64,000 nt of DNA. It comes from Verrucomicrobiota bacterium (GTDB lineage Bacteria > Verrucomicrobiota > Verrucomicrobiia > Limisphaerales > SIBE01). Of the stretch, positions 1-8,834 are shown one piece after another. The position numbers were made by a program, and so were the translations under genes. The number at the start of each line of letters is the position of its first letter. Within the stretch, counting starts at the first letter, position 1. Location of the stretch: the NCBI GenBank assembly GCA_016871515.1, contig VHDE01000014.1:1-64000 (forward strand), read 5' to 3'. The notes under the pieces were generated by a model, which was not told the DNA's origin, ran no database searches, and saw only the letters and a list, made by a program, of their open reading frames with translations.

Positions 1-128
1 TTGAAGCGATGCGACCAATGGCGATCGGAGAGCCGGATGCGGGAAAACCGCCTGTCCGGTTCGATGAGGGGCGAAGCGCGACGGTCATTGGCTCTGGCCT
101 CTCAACCCGCCCGCTTCGCCTACTCTAC
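1..128 (+). mobile_element. Group II intron, 3' end only (domains V and VI)
   Basis: Positions 30-62 fold as a group II intron domain V: GAGCCGG pairs with CCGGUUC, with a GCGG/CCGC upper stem, a GAAA-type loop and an internal bulge. Directly after it, 66-78 pairs with 112-125 to form a domain VI-like stem with an unpaired A at 122, the expected branch-point adenosine. The intron should therefore end near 127-128 (..CUAC). The reverse transcriptase/maturase gene, if there is one, lies upstream of the window. An open frame crosses this segment (1-255), but it looks like chance coding through a structured RNA. Confidence 0.72.
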
Positions 129-255
129 TGAAAATCCGCGATACAGCAGAGTGAAACTCTGCGTTACGGCCAAAGGCACGTTCGGAGGGGTGGTGCTGCC
201 GAAATGTGTCCGGCGGCAAGTCTCAGATTTCTTAGTGGATTTCCTTCAGGTTTGA

Positions 256-618
256 GGTATTAGTGCCATGGCGAAGCAATAGCACGGGTCCAAGTGCCGG
301 CCATGAGACTTTGGGCCGGGGCGTCAGGACATAGCGCTAAGCGCTCCTTCATCCCGCTGAGCGGGAGCGTCTGTCTCATTTGTGCATTGGTTCACTGTTG
401 CCTTTTGCCCGGCGACCCAGTTGTGCGCACGTGCGCACAATTGCCAATCAGCCACAACTTGTGAGTAGCGAGGGCCGCGGACTGCCATAAATTCGTAACG
501 CAGACTTTCAGTCTGCCGTATCGCTGCCGTATCGCCGACTTGTAATCGGCAGACCGCGCGCACTTTTTAACAAGGGTGTTCTTGCCAGTCTTTCCACTGG
601 CCGCCATGGTGAGCAGCG
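256..618. other. Gene-free stretch with a degenerate palindromic repeat
   Basis: No convincing gene. At about 494-553 there is a copy of the dispersed repeat whose core is 'cgcagactttcagtctgc', followed by a second small palindrome (gccgacttgtaatcggc). A related copy lies at 138-167, just after the intron end. Short open frames on the minus strand here have no recognisable protein features. Confidence 0.5.
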
Positions 619-1218
619 ATGACGCGCGGCGGAACACAGACACTCTCATCGTTAGCTTGCGAGGCATGCATCCTGGCTGGCGGGCTCAGCTCTCGGATGG
701 GGAAAGATAAAAGCCGGCTAAAGCTGGGGAGGAAAACTCTTTTGACCCACATTCGAGAGAGAGCCGAGCGGCTGCAAATGCCCGTCCGCATTGTTCGCCG
801 AGACATTGTCCCTCGGTGCGGTCCACTTGGCGGGGTTTACACGGCTCTGAAAAGGAGCAAAGCGGATGGGGTTCTTTTCCTGTCCTGCGACATGCCGTTC
901 GTTTCCGACCGGCTCCTCAGTCGAATTGTCTCTCAAATTGGAAGTGGCCGGATGGCGCTGTTTACGGCGAGCAGCAAATCAGTTGGCTTTCCATTTTGGG
1001 TCCGCACGACCGCGATTGTTCATGTGGAAGCGCTGCTCTCGAGGAGGGAGTTTTCCTTGCAACGACTGGCCGCGGAATTAGAAGCGGCTCAAATACCGCC
1101 GATCTCATCAGACGAGTTGTTTAACATCAACACGGCTGAAGATTGGGTTAAGGCCGAGGAACTCTGGCACGACCGACATGTGCGCAAATCCTTAATCCGA
1201 AAATGGTCCGTTGACTAA
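619..1218 (+). CDS. mobA: Molybdenum cofactor guanylyltransferase (MobA)
   Basis: A 199-residue protein of the MobA/nucleotidyltransferase family, which transfers GMP from GTP to molybdopterin in the cytoplasm. Near the N-terminus it has the nucleotide-binding signature LAGGLSSRMGKDK (about residues 19-31), then GPLGG (about 69-73) and CDMPF (about 90-94), all standard for the family. Length is typical. The ATG at 619 has only a weak ribosome-binding site, so the start could be a few codons off. It stands alone on this strand. No other molybdopterin biosynthesis gene is visible, although a MOSC-domain fragment occurs near 30.1 kb. The C-terminus is less conserved, as is normal for MobA. Confidence 0.85.
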   Translation: MTRGGTQTLSSLACEACILAGGLSSRMGKDKSRLKLGRKTLLTHIRERAERLQMPVRIVRRDIVPRCGPLGGVYTALKRSKADGVLFLSCDMPFVSDRLLSRIVSQIGSGRMALFTASSKSVGFPFWVRTTAIVHVEALLSRREFSLQRLAAELEAAQIPPISSDELFNINTAEDWVKAEELWHDRHVRKSLIRKWSVD

Positions 1219-1257
1219 CCAACCACAAAGACCCCAGACCTACGAAAGCGCAGCCCA

Positions 1258-1340
1258 AATCCGAAACTCGAAATCCGAAATCCGAAACAAAACAGCGGCA
1301 GGCCAATTCGAAATTCAAACCCGCTCATTGCCAGCCGTAA
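1258..1340. repeat. Dispersed 'aaatccgaaatccgaaac' repeat
   Basis: The stretch 'cgaaatccgaaatccgaaac' followed by 'aattcgaaattcaaac' recurs almost identically at about 54248-54300, with an inverted partner at 54340-54385 there. It lies between genes in both places and has no coding features. Confidence 0.6.
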
Positions 1341-1413
1341 CCGGCTTGAACGTGCAAACCGCGGATTACACGGATAACACGGATCAAAGACATGAACGAA
1401 CTCGTTTGAGCCA

Positions 1414-2097
1414 TCACTCTGAGGCGCGGCGAAGGTCCACGTTCTGCACACCTTCGAGCTGCTTGATCTCCTCGACGAGTTGGAGCGGCGCTGAACCATT
1501 AGCTAGCCGCACCCGATAAGTCAATTCGAGCGCGGTGCCTTGACGCGCGGTTTCGACCCCCAAGAATTCGTGGCCTCGCAGATGTTTCTCGAAGAGCGGT
1601 TTCAGAATTGCCTCCGGTTTTGTTCCCAATCCGACGCGCACGCACAGCGTGCTCTCTTCTTGAGTCCAATGATTGGTGTCTTGGGGCGGTCGCAAAACAA
1701 AGATCGCCACGGTTACGATGCCTATACCGACAATCGCCACCCAAAGATGGTCCGCGCCCACCGCCATTCCGACGATGACAGCAAAGATGACAAACGCCGT
1801 ATCCTGCGTGTCTTGGACCACAGTCCGGAATCGCACAATAGAAAGCGCGCCAACCAAGCTGAACGCCCGGGCAATATTGTCGCCGATGACCTGCGTGACC
1901 ATCGCGATCAAAATCGAAAGCAAGACGAGAGTTCGCGGAAAGGTCGGCGCGAACGGCGTGCTGCGGTGTGTTCGGCGATAAATTCCGGCGACCACGCAAC
2001 CGAGCAAAAACGCCAGTCCAATGCGCCACACCAATTCCGCCAATGTAATTGGTGCGCCGTTCTCCGCCGATGGTTCAAGCCACGCAGGTATGTTCAC
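1414..2097 (-). CDS. DUF4956 family inner-membrane protein
   Basis: A 227-residue protein with about four membrane segments in its first 135 residues. It carries the stretch ARAFSLVGALSIVRFRT followed by QDTQDTAFVIFAVIVG, which is characteristic of DUF4956 proteins (related to MgtC-like membrane proteins). A soluble C-terminal domain of about 80 residues follows. Biochemical function is unknown. It begins 10 bases after the MacB-like permease stop, so it is most likely the last gene of the exporter operon 5738-1414. In other bacteria DUF4956 genes often sit with VTC-type polyphosphate polymerases; none is seen here. Confidence 0.75.
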   Translation of the reverse strand: MNIPAWLEPSAENGAPITLAELVWRIGLAFLLGCVVAGIYRRTHRSTPFAPTFPRTLVLLSILIAMVTQVIGDNIARAFSLVGALSIVRFRTVVQDTQDTAFVIFAVIVGMAVGADHLWVAIVGIGIVTVAIFVLRPPQDTNHWTQEESTLCVRVGLGTKPEAILKPLFEKHLRGHEFLGVETARQGTALELTYRVRLANGSAPLQLVEEIKQLEGVQNVDLRRASE

Positions 2098-2107
2098 GTC
2101 TTATTCC

Positions 2108-3334
2108 TCATTCGTACCGCAGTGATTCGATCGGATCGAGCTGCGAGGCCTTGCGAGCCGGGTAGAAACCGAAGAAGATGCCGATGACCGCGCTGAACAG
2201 GAATGCCACCACGATTGAGGTCGGCGAAACCAGAGTCACCACGCCGAGCGAGCTCAGGATGCGTGGCAAAACACGCGAGCTCAGAACGCCAATAAAGATT
2301 CCCAGGCATCCGCCCAGCAGGCTTAACACGACTGCCTCGGTCAGGAATTGCAGCAAGATGTCGCGGCCGCGCGCCCCGACGGCCATGCGAATGCCAATCT
2401 CTCGCGTCCGTTCCGTCACGCTCACGAGCATGATGTTCATGATGCCGATGCCGCCAACGACAAGCGAGACGGCTGCGACGGAGCCCAACAGCCAGGTCAT
2501 CACTTTGGAAGTCGCCGTTGCGGTTTCAGAGATTTCTTGTTGCGTGCGCACGATGAAATCGTCCTCGCGGTCCGGGCCGATGCGATGCCGTTGCCGAAGC
2601 AAATTAATTATGTCGTTCTGCACGCTCGGCAAAAGAGCTGCGCTCGAGGCTTGCGCATTAAGTGAACGAAACGTGGTCTGCCCGGTGAGCCGCGTCATGG
2701 CGCTCGTGTACGGAACCAGGAGGACGTCATCTTGATCATCGCCGCGTCCGCTCATCCCTTTGGCCGCGAGCAATCCAACGATCGTGAACGGGGCGCTTTT
2801 GATGCGAACGATTTGGCCGACCGGGTCTTGGTCGCCGAAGAGCAAATCGGCGGCGGTTTTGCCGATCAACGCGACTTTATTGCCGCTGCGCACATCGGCC
2901 TCTGTAAAATTCGCGCCGCTGGTCACCCGCCAGGAGCGAATGTCCAAGTAGTCTGACCCGACACCGCGGATTTGCGTGTTCGCATTTTGATTGCCGGCCG
3001 CAATTTGAGCGAACGACCAAACCTCCGGGCTGATTCCGCTCACGCCGGGGACCTCGCGGCGAATGGCTTCAAAATCCTCGCGCGTCAACGTTCCGGCCGT
3101 GCCAAATCCCATGCGAAAACCGCCTCGCGAAACGTTGCCCGAGAGGATGAGAATCACATTTTGGCCCATGCTGGCAATGGCCGCTTCGACTTGCGATTTC
3201 GCGCCATTGCCGATGCTCACAACGGCGATAACCGCGCCGACTCCAATGATAATACCCAGCATCGTCAGCAACGTGCGCAACGTGTTTCGGCGGAGGGCGC
3301 GGAGGGCGATTTTGAGGGTGGCAAAGAAGATCAT
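2108..3334 (-). CDS. MacB-like ABC transporter permease (FtsX fold)
   Basis: A 408-residue permease. It has an N-terminal membrane helix (about 20-42, beginning RTLLTMLGIIIGVGAV), a periplasmic MacB_PCD domain (about 45-270), and an FtsX domain with three C-terminal membrane helices. The SVTERTREIGIRMAVGAR loop contacts the ATPase in this family. The arrangement matches MacB permeases encoded separately from their ATPase. Together with the ATPase just upstream (20-base gap) and the periplasmic adaptor, it should form a tripartite mechanotransmission-type exporter. No outer-membrane TolC gene is in the window. The substrate cannot be read from sequence. Confidence 0.9.
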   Translation of the reverse strand: MIFFATLKIALRALRRNTLRTLLTMLGIIIGVGAVIAVVSIGNGAKSQVEAAIASMGQNVILILSGNVSRGGFRMGFGTAGTLTREDFEAIRREVPGVSGISPEVWSFAQIAAGNQNANTQIRGVGSDYLDIRSWRVTSGANFTEADVRSGNKVALIGKTAADLLFGDQDPVGQIVRIKSAPFTIVGLLAAKGMSGRGDDQDDVLLVPYTSAMTRLTGQTTFRSLNAQASSAALLPSVQNDIINLLRQRHRIGPDREDDFIVRTQQEISETATATSKVMTWLLGSVAAVSLVVGGIGIMNIMLVSVTERTREIGIRMAVGARGRDILLQFLTEAVVLSLLGGCLGIFIGVLSSRVLPRILSSLGVVTLVSPTSIVVAFLFSAVIGIFFGFYPARKASQLDPIESLRYE

Positions 3335-3354
3335 GTTCTAACCATGTAACTCAT

Positions 3355-4116
3355 TCAACTCACCAGTTGCACAGCTTGCTGCTCGCGCTCCAGTTTTTGA
3401 ATTTCCTGGCTAGCGAAAAGACGGTCTGTCACTGCCGTGTCATTGACGATGCGGCCGTCGCGCATGATGACGTTCCGTTTGGTGTAACGGGCAATGTCGA
3501 GCTCGTGCGTGACCATGACAATCGTCATGCCTTGACTGTTTAAGTTTTGAAACACGCCCATGATCTCGATGCTCGTGCGGCTGTCCAAATTTCCAGTTGG
3601 TTCGTCCGCCAAAAGTAATTTAGGTCTGTTGACGAGCGCACGCGCGATGGCGACACGCTGCTGTTGCCCGCCCGAGAGCTGGTTCGGATGATGGCCGGCG
3701 CGATCGCCAAGGCCGACCATTTCCAAAGTCTCCATCGCCCGCTCGCGCTGTTCGCGCCCGCGGATTCCAGGACGCGCATAGAGCATTGGCAGTTCGACAT
3801 TTTCCAATGCCGAGGTGCGCGAGAGCAAATTGAAACCTTGAAACACAAATCCGATTTTTTCGTTGCGCAAATCCGCAAGCTCGTCACGACCGAGTTCTCC
3901 GACATCAACGCCGTCTAACATGTAACGTCCTCCTGTAGGCCGATCCAGGCAGCCGATCGTGTTCATCATCGTTGATTTGCCGGAACCGCTGGCCCCCATG
4001 ATCGCGACAAATTCTCCTTGCTGAATCTCGAGCGAAACGCCGCGCACGGCGTGCACTTCAACTTCGCCGGTGTAGTACGTCTTGCGAAAGTTATCGAGTT
4101 TGATGACAGCTTCCAT
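3355..4116 (-). CDS. MacB/LolD-type ABC transporter ATP-binding protein
   Basis: A 253-residue ATPase with all ABC motifs: Walker [10 protein letters not shown] (residues 41-49), Q-loop FVFQGFNLL, signature [15 protein letters not shown], Walker [13 protein letters not shown], and the switch histidine in MVTHELD. I chose the ATG at 4116 (MEAVIKL) because family members start at this point. An in-frame TTG at 4176, overlapping the adaptor stop, would add 20 residues. It is the second gene of the adaptor-ATPase-permease operon and powers the FtsX permease downstream. Confidence 0.9.
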   Translation of the reverse strand: MEAVIKLDNFRKTYYTGEVEVHAVRGVSLEIQQGEFVAIMGASGSGKSTMMNTIGCLDRPTGGRYMLDGVDVGELGRDELADLRNEKIGFVFQGFNLLSRTSALENVELPMLYARPGIRGREQRERAMETLEMVGLGDRAGHHPNQLSGGQQQRVAIARALVNRPKLLLADEPTGNLDSRTSIEIMGVFQNLNSQGMTIVMVTHELDIARYTKRNVIMRDGRIVNDTAVTDRLFASQEIQKLEREQQAVQLVS

Positions 4117-4172
4117 GAAGCAAGGGAAATTCTGGGGCGCTCGTTCTCGCGAAGTATGGCAATGGCGGCGAT

Positions 4173-5738
4173 TCAAAATCGGCGCGGCCCGCCGAAGCCG
4201 CCACCGCCGAATGGGCCGCCACTTGACGGGCGCATGGCAACGGGCGCAGGCTCCGACGTAATGACGCCGGTGACAATAACATCGCCTTCGTTAAGTCCCT
4301 CGATTACTTCTGTATTCGTTCCATCGCTGATCCCTGTTCTAATGGTCACAGCTTTGAGCGCCGGTTTCTCGGGGCTGGATGCAGCGGCTGCGTTTGTGCT
4401 GGCGAGAACATAAATCGTTTGCGTGCGCGGTCCTTCTTGAATCTGACGCCCAGGACCAGGACCGCCGCCGAAGCCGCCTCCGCTTCCGCCAAAACCACCT
4501 CCGCCCGCAAACCCACCACCACCACCACCACCACCACCACCGCCCCCGCCGCCTCCCTGGGAAAAGCGCGCACGCAATTGCCGGTATTGATCTCGTTGTT
4601 CTGGAGTAAGTGAAGCTTCGTATTGGTCGCGTTCCTCCTGGGTCGCGCGGCGACCCGAACCGGACCATGGAGGCGTAGGAAGTCCGGCGAATGGACCGCT
4701 TGTGGCGATCTCGCGAGCCGGTTTGTTTGTAGAGCCGGGGGCGCCGCCAAGAGAGTTGGTCGTTGTGGTCTTTATGACAGCATCATCACTCGGCCGAAAA
4801 CGAAATGCTCCGTTCGGAATGGTCACGACATCCTTCTTCTGCGCCGTAATGATCGATGCGGTAGCAGTCATGCCTGGACGAAGTTTTAGGTCCGGATTAT
4901 CGACTTCGACAATTGCGGTGTACGTAACAACATTTTGATTGGTGACGGGCGCGTAACGGACCTGTTTGACCTGCCCCCGGAATTGTTGCGTGTATGCCTC
5001 GACTCTAAACGTCACCGCCTGGCCTTCTTCGACTCCGCCAACATCGGCTTCCGAGACCGCGGCTTCGATTTGCATTTTGGCGAGATCATTCGCGATCAAG
5101 AAGAGCGTCGGCGTACTAAAGCTGGCGGCTACGGTCTGGCCTTCTTCGACATTGCGGGAGATGACAATGCCATCGATGGGCGCACTGATCGTCGTGCGTT
5201 CCAGATCGACCTTGGCGCGTTCGACGTTGGCTAGGCGCATTTTTACGACCGCTTGCGCCTGATGCAGGCTGACTTCGGCCTGGTTGTATTCCGACTCGGA
5301 AATCAGGCGGCTGCTGGCCAGTTCCTTGGCCCGCTTAAAATTCAGTTCAGCGAGTTCCATCGCGGCCTGTGCGTTGGCCAATTCAGCGTCCGTCTGTGAA
5401 AGGTTGCGTTCGTAAGTGGCGGGATCGATCTTGGCGACAACGGCGCCTTTTTTCACTTTGGAGTTGAAGTCCGCGAATATCTCCAGAATGGTCCCGGAAA
5501 TTTGACTTCCCACCTGCACGTTCTTTACTGGCGTCAGCTGGCCGTTGGCCGTCACGGCTTGCGTGATCTCTCCACGCCCAATTTTGGCGGTCCGATATTC
5601 CACTGCTTGGCCGCGTGAGCGCTTGACATACCAGTAGCCGCCAATTCCCGCGCCCGCCAAGAGCGCAAGGATCGCGACCCACCATAGCCCGGAAGATTTC
5701 CTTGTTTTTGTCCTCGGTGAAGATGTCGTTTCGCTCAT
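4173..5738 (-). CDS. MacA-like periplasmic adaptor (HlyD/RND family) with poly-glycine tract
   Basis: A 521-residue membrane-fusion protein with an N-terminal membrane anchor (about residues 17-38), a lipoyl-like segment (VGSQISGTI...VKKGAVVAKI), a coiled-coil hairpin (about 95-170) and a second lipoyl half with IDGIVISRNVEEGQTV. It bridges inner-membrane permease and outer-membrane channel. The ATG at 5738 is chosen because GAGAGGACCT sits just upstream; a TTG at 5780 would add 14 residues. It is longer than typical MacA owing to a glycine-rich insert: an uninterrupted run of 15 Gly encoded by a CCA/CCG microsatellite (4511-4557), then more Gly repeats. It is first in its operon. Confidence 0.9.
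   Translation of the reverse strand: MSETTSSPRTKTRKSSGLWWVAILALLAGAGIGGYWYVKRSRGQAVEYRTAKIGRGEITQAVTANGQLTPVKNVQVGSQISGTILEIFADFNSKVKKGAVVAKIDPATYERNLSQTDAELANAQAAMELAELNFKRAKELASSRLISESEYNQAEVSLHQAQAVVKMRLANVERAKVDLERTTISAPIDGIVISRNVEEGQTVAASFSTPTLFLIANDLAKMQIEAAVSEADVGGVEEGQAVTFRVEAYTQQFRGQVKQVRYAPVTNQNVVTYTAIVEVDNPDLKLRPGMTATASIITAQKKDVVTIPNGAFRFRPSDDAVIKTTTTNSLGGAPGSTNKPAREIATSGPFAGLPTPPWSGSGRRATQEERDQYEASLTPEQRDQYRQLRARFSQGGGGGGGGGGGGGGGFAGGGGFGGSGGGFGGGPGPGRQIQEGPRTQTIYVLASTNAAAASSPEKPALKAVTIRTGISDGTNTEVIEGLNEGDVIVTGVITSEPAPVAMRPSSGGPFGGGGFGGPRRF
4497..4557 (-). repeat. Trinucleotide microsatellite encoding poly-Gly
   Basis: A (CCA)n/(CCG)n run on the + strand encodes 15 consecutive glycines inside the MacA-like adaptor (about residues 395-409), flanked by imperfect glycine repeats. 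Such tracts can change length by slippage in multiples of three without breaking the frame. Confidence 0.85.
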
Positions 5739-6197
5739 AGGTCCTCTCGGATGATAACGCTTTAGACCAATCGGGTGCAAGAATGGTTACATTCAATGGG
5801 TGTGCGAAAACTCCTTATCCACACAACTTCAATTGGATGCGCACGCTCGCTGGCCGCGTTGAACGTGCCGACACGCATCCTGACAGCGGAAACGGACCTG
5901 GCGAAATCACGGCACTTGGCCTATCCGGCCGCGCAGGTTCATGGGGAGAGTTGGCAGCCTCGCAAAGCCAATAAGCACGCGGCTTCCGGCGGCTTTCTCG
6001 CGCCAAAACCGGCCGAATTTCCCAATAATTCCAGGTAAAGTTTCCCGGCATGGTGCCGAGAATTAGGTTGGTTCCAATGGATTGAAACGCTCTAAGAGGC
6101 ATCATCTTTCAAAAATTAAAGATTGACTTCGCTGGCCAGAATCTATACCTAGTCTGCAAGATTGAACGGGGAATAAACGTACTTAGTAACTGAAATT
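5739..6197. other. Divergent intergenic region, exporter operon versus repeat protein
   Basis: About 460 bases without a credible gene, lying between two divergently oriented genes, so it should carry both promoters. The only weak candidate is TTGACT (6123-6128) with TATACC (6144-6149) for the rightward gene; the 15-base spacing is short, so I do not call it as a promoter. Confidence 0.4.
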
Positions 6198-7724
6198 ATG
6201 AAACGAATATCGCTAGTCTTGGCAATTGTCGTCGCTGCTCTCTCCTCTCCCGTGTCGACGAATGCTATTTCTGAAACACAGGTAGTAGACATCAAACGGG
6301 CCATCGCCAATGTTCCTGCGCTAGAATTGGCCCCGAAAGCGGCTCAAATTGTTCGCAAGGCGAGCGATAAGGACAAAGAAGACGTGGCGATCACTTTGGT
6401 TCGCACGATTGTTTCCAAACGCCCGGTGTTAGCGACAGCTGTCGTGGAGTCGATTGCTAAAGTCGCACCGACAACTGCCCCAGCCGTCGCGAGGGTTGCC
6501 ACTGAACTGAGCCCGAGCCAGGCCGTGAAGATCGCTGAGACTGCTGCTAAGTTTGCGCCAGGCGAAGCAGCGAAAGTCGCCGCAGATGTTGCCAAAGCCG
6601 CGCCGGAAGCAGCAGTGCCTGTGACGCGGCGGGTTATCGCCACGGTGCCGATCCAATCTCCAAGGATTTTGGAGAGTGTCATCGCGGTCGTGCCGAGTTC
6701 GACGAAAACCGTGATAGAAAAGGACGCGACCATGAATATGGTCGCAGTGCTCGCCCGAAATAGCCGTTCGAGCGCGAGCCCGGCGGTTCGCAAAGGCATC
6801 ATTGGTTCGAGACCAAAGCCAAAACCTCCGGTTACGGCGCCAACTCCGACGCCGCCAACTGCCGTTCAGGTCGAAACAAGAAACCAGGCTCAGATTGATT
6901 TCCAGAAAGTTGTTCTCCCACAGATTGAAAACAACGTAAGCATCTCAAAGTCTGAGGCGGCCGAAATCGTGAACGGCAGCATCGGAACAATTAACGTCAT
7001 CGCACGCGACACGACTATTACCAAGCAAGAGAAAGAGAATCTGATGACGATCACAAAAGAAATCGTCGTCGCGGTTGTTGCGGAAGAAAGCTTGGGGGGC
7101 AAATCAAAGACGGACCTTGCCAAAAATGCGGTTACAAGTATTGCAACCGTTGTCGCAGCTGAAAATGTTGCCCCGGCGAAGCAACTGGAGATGCTGACCG
7201 CTGCCAAGGACATTATTAAGACGGTCATCACCGAGACTGCCGTGGGGGCCGGCGAGGCGGGCGCCACGGCGAAATCAGACATCGCTTCCTCAGCGCTTTC
7301 AATCATTGCAACCGTTGTCATAGATCCTACTGTCACCGCGGAGAAGCAGACGCAGTTGATAAGCGCTGCCAAAGAAATCATTGCGTCGGTCGCTTCGGAA
7401 GCTTCGGTGGAGGGCGCAGCGAAGTCCAGCCTTACTGCAACAGCTCTTAACGTCATTGCGACCGTTGCCAAAGATATCAACGTTAGCGCAGGGGAGCAGA
7501 CCTCGATTCTTAATTTTGCAAAGGCTCAGGTTAAAGCAATTGTCGATGATGCCGCCTTAGTCGGAGCAGAGGTTGTTAATACAATTAACAAGGTCGCCAC
7601 TGAGGTGAAGGCAACGCAAGCCATAGCAGCGGTTAAGAGTGACGCGGAAACTGCAGCTGCAGTCATTACTGCGGTGGCGGCAGTCAAGGAGGTAAAGACA
7701 GCTTACGGTTCTGCCGCACCATAA
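6198..7724 (+). CDS. Exported alanine-rich repeat protein, unknown function
   Basis: A 508-residue protein with a Sec-type signal peptide (MKRISLVLAIVVAALS..., cleavage near residue 24). The mature part is rich in Ala, Val, Ile and Lys and looks almost wholly helical. Residues about 250-470 hold three to four imperfect repeats of roughly 55-60 residues, recognisable by SIATVVAAENVAPAKQ, SIIATVVIDPTVTAEKQ and NVIATVAKDINVSAGEQ. A Pro/Thr linker (KPKPPVTAPTPTPPTA) splits it from an N-terminal half with shorter repeats. I do not recognise a family. It is monocistronic, with a strong terminator after it. A structural periplasmic or surface role is conceivable, but that is inference. Confidence 0.75.
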   Translation: MKRISLVLAIVVAALSSPVSTNAISETQVVDIKRAIANVPALELAPKAAQIVRKASDKDKEDVAITLVRTIVSKRPVLATAVVESIAKVAPTTAPAVARVATELSPSQAVKIAETAAKFAPGEAAKVAADVAKAAPEAAVPVTRRVIATVPIQSPRILESVIAVVPSSTKTVIEKDATMNMVAVLARNSRSSASPAVRKGIIGSRPKPKPPVTAPTPTPPTAVQVETRNQAQIDFQKVVLPQIENNVSISKSEAAEIVNGSIGTINVIARDTTITKQEKENLMTITKEIVVAVVAEESLGGKSKTDLAKNAVTSIATVVAAENVAPAKQLEMLTAAKDIIKTVITETAVGAGEAGATAKSDIASSALSIIATVVIDPTVTAEKQTQLISAAKEIIASVASEASVEGAAKSSLTATALNVIATVAKDINVSAGEQTSILNFAKAQVKAIVDDAALVGAEVVNTINKVATEVKATQAIAAVKSDAETAAAVITAVAAVKEVKTAYGSAAP

Positions 7725-7749
7725 CTGAGCAATAGCTGAACGGCCTTTC

Positions 7750-7784
7750 AACCTTGTCCTCGCTAAGGGGACAAGGTTTTTTTG
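7750..7784 (+). terminator. Rho-independent terminator
   Basis: ACCTTGTCC (7751-7759) pairs perfectly with GGACAAGGT (7769-7777) across a 9-base loop and runs into a T-rich tail (7777-7783). It lies 26 bases after the stop of the repeat protein, as expected for its transcription terminator. Confidence 0.88.
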
Positions 7785-7826
7785 TTTTGTTGGAGACTCG
7801 CTTTTCACGAAGGCACATTTTAGAGC

Positions 7827-8480
7827 GTGTTGAAGGCTGTTAAGTTTTGTTGCGCGATCCTGCTGATTCCCCTCTGTTATGGTACGGCGTCGAGCGTCGT
7901 CAGCGTCGTCCGAGCCAGCGGCAGCGCAGACACATTTTGGGTGGCTATCGTTTCAGGAGCTGGCTGCTGGGTGATCGTCTATCTGCTGCTTCCGAAACCG
8001 ATTTGGATTTACGTCGTTGGTCACGAATTCACGCACGTGCTCTGGGCGTGGTTATTTGGAGGCCGCGTTAAGCGCTTTCGCGCGACCTCAAAAGGAGGAC
8101 ATGTAATTGTTGCGAAGGACAACTTTCTGATCTCATTGGCGCCTTATTTTTTCCCATTGTACGCCGTCGTGGTCATCGTGGTTTTCTTCGTCGGAGATAT
8201 CATATGGGATTGGACTGCTTATCTGCCCTTCTTCCACCTGCTGCTTGGCGCTGCGTACGCTTTTCACATCACTTTGACGCTGCACATATTGAGAACTCAA
8301 CAATCTGACATCACCCGTCACGGAATTCTCTTTGCGGCCGTTGTCATCTGGCTAGGCACCATGACTCTGCTCATGATCGGAGTGTCAATGTTGACGGCCA
8401 AGTTCGATTTGCAAAAGGTATTCGAGTCATGCTGGGTCGAAACTCGAAACTTATTCTTCTGGGTGTTTTCACTATTCTGA
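7827..8480 (+). CDS. Membrane protein with HExxH motif (M50-like metallopeptidase candidate)
   Basis: A 217-residue protein with five to six predicted membrane segments. It contains VVGHEFTHVLWAW (HEFTH at about residues 65-69), a zinc-binding HExxH placed at the edge of a membrane helix as in site-2-protease-like (M50) proteins. A second conserved-looking block, KGGHVIVAKDNFLISLAPYF, follows and could supply further ligands. The start is GTG at 7827; there is no strong ribosome-binding site. I cannot name the exact family, and no regulated substrate is evident nearby. It follows the terminator of the preceding gene, so it is separately transcribed. Confidence 0.7.
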   Translation: MLKAVKFCCAILLIPLCYGTASSVVSVVRASGSADTFWVAIVSGAGCWVIVYLLLPKPIWIYVVGHEFTHVLWAWLFGGRVKRFRATSKGGHVIVAKDNFLISLAPYFFPLYAVVVIVVFFVGDIIWDWTAYLPFFHLLLGAAYAFHITLTLHILRTQQSDITRHGILFAAVVIWLGTMTLLMIGVSMLTAKFDLQKVFESCWVETRNLFFWVFSLF

Positions 8481-8645
8481 TGTGGTCCGATTTTGGAATG
8501 CGGATTCCAGAGGGTGTCGAGACGCGCGTGCGCGTCTGGTTTTTTCGAAGTACTCGGAAACGAGGCGTGGGACAAAATCATCAAATCACCGAATGCCAAG
8601 CTAAAATAGGAGCCCTGAGATGCGCGAGATGCGGGGATGTTGTAG

Positions 8646-8752
8646 GGCGCGTCTTTTCTGGCTGTAGCGGCGTCTCGTAAGAGCGCCGCTAACGTTGGCG
8701 GGAAGAATGCGGCGCTCTTACGAAACGCCGCTACAACTGAAAAGACGCGTCC
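8646..8752. repeat. Large extragenic hairpin
   Basis: Arms 8646-8689 and 8709-8752 are nearly perfect inverted copies of about 44 bases (ggcgcgtctttt...gagcgccgc against gcggcgctc...aaaagacgcgtcc) around a 19-base loop. It occupies the gap between the HExxH protein and the EIIA gene. It could end transcription or be a mobile palindromic element. Confidence 0.8.
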
Positions 8753-8834
8753 TGGCGATGTTGGCGATTTTGGAATTCGCTCTTGAAAAGGCAACTTAAT
8801 TCAGGCCATATAAACATTCGTTCTGATCGACGGT

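Noticed and set aside
1540-2187. 215-codon plus-strand frame opposite DUF4956
   Set aside because: Highly charged, no hydrophobic core, antisense to a clear membrane protein gene.
4379-4609. Poly-histidine frame opposite the adaptor gene
   Set aside because: The His run is only the other strand of the CCA/Gly microsatellite; the adaptor is the real gene.
6123-6149. TTGACT/TATACC promoter upstream of the repeat protein
   Set aside because: Spacing of 15 bases is too short for a confident sigma-70 promoter and similar chance matches are common.
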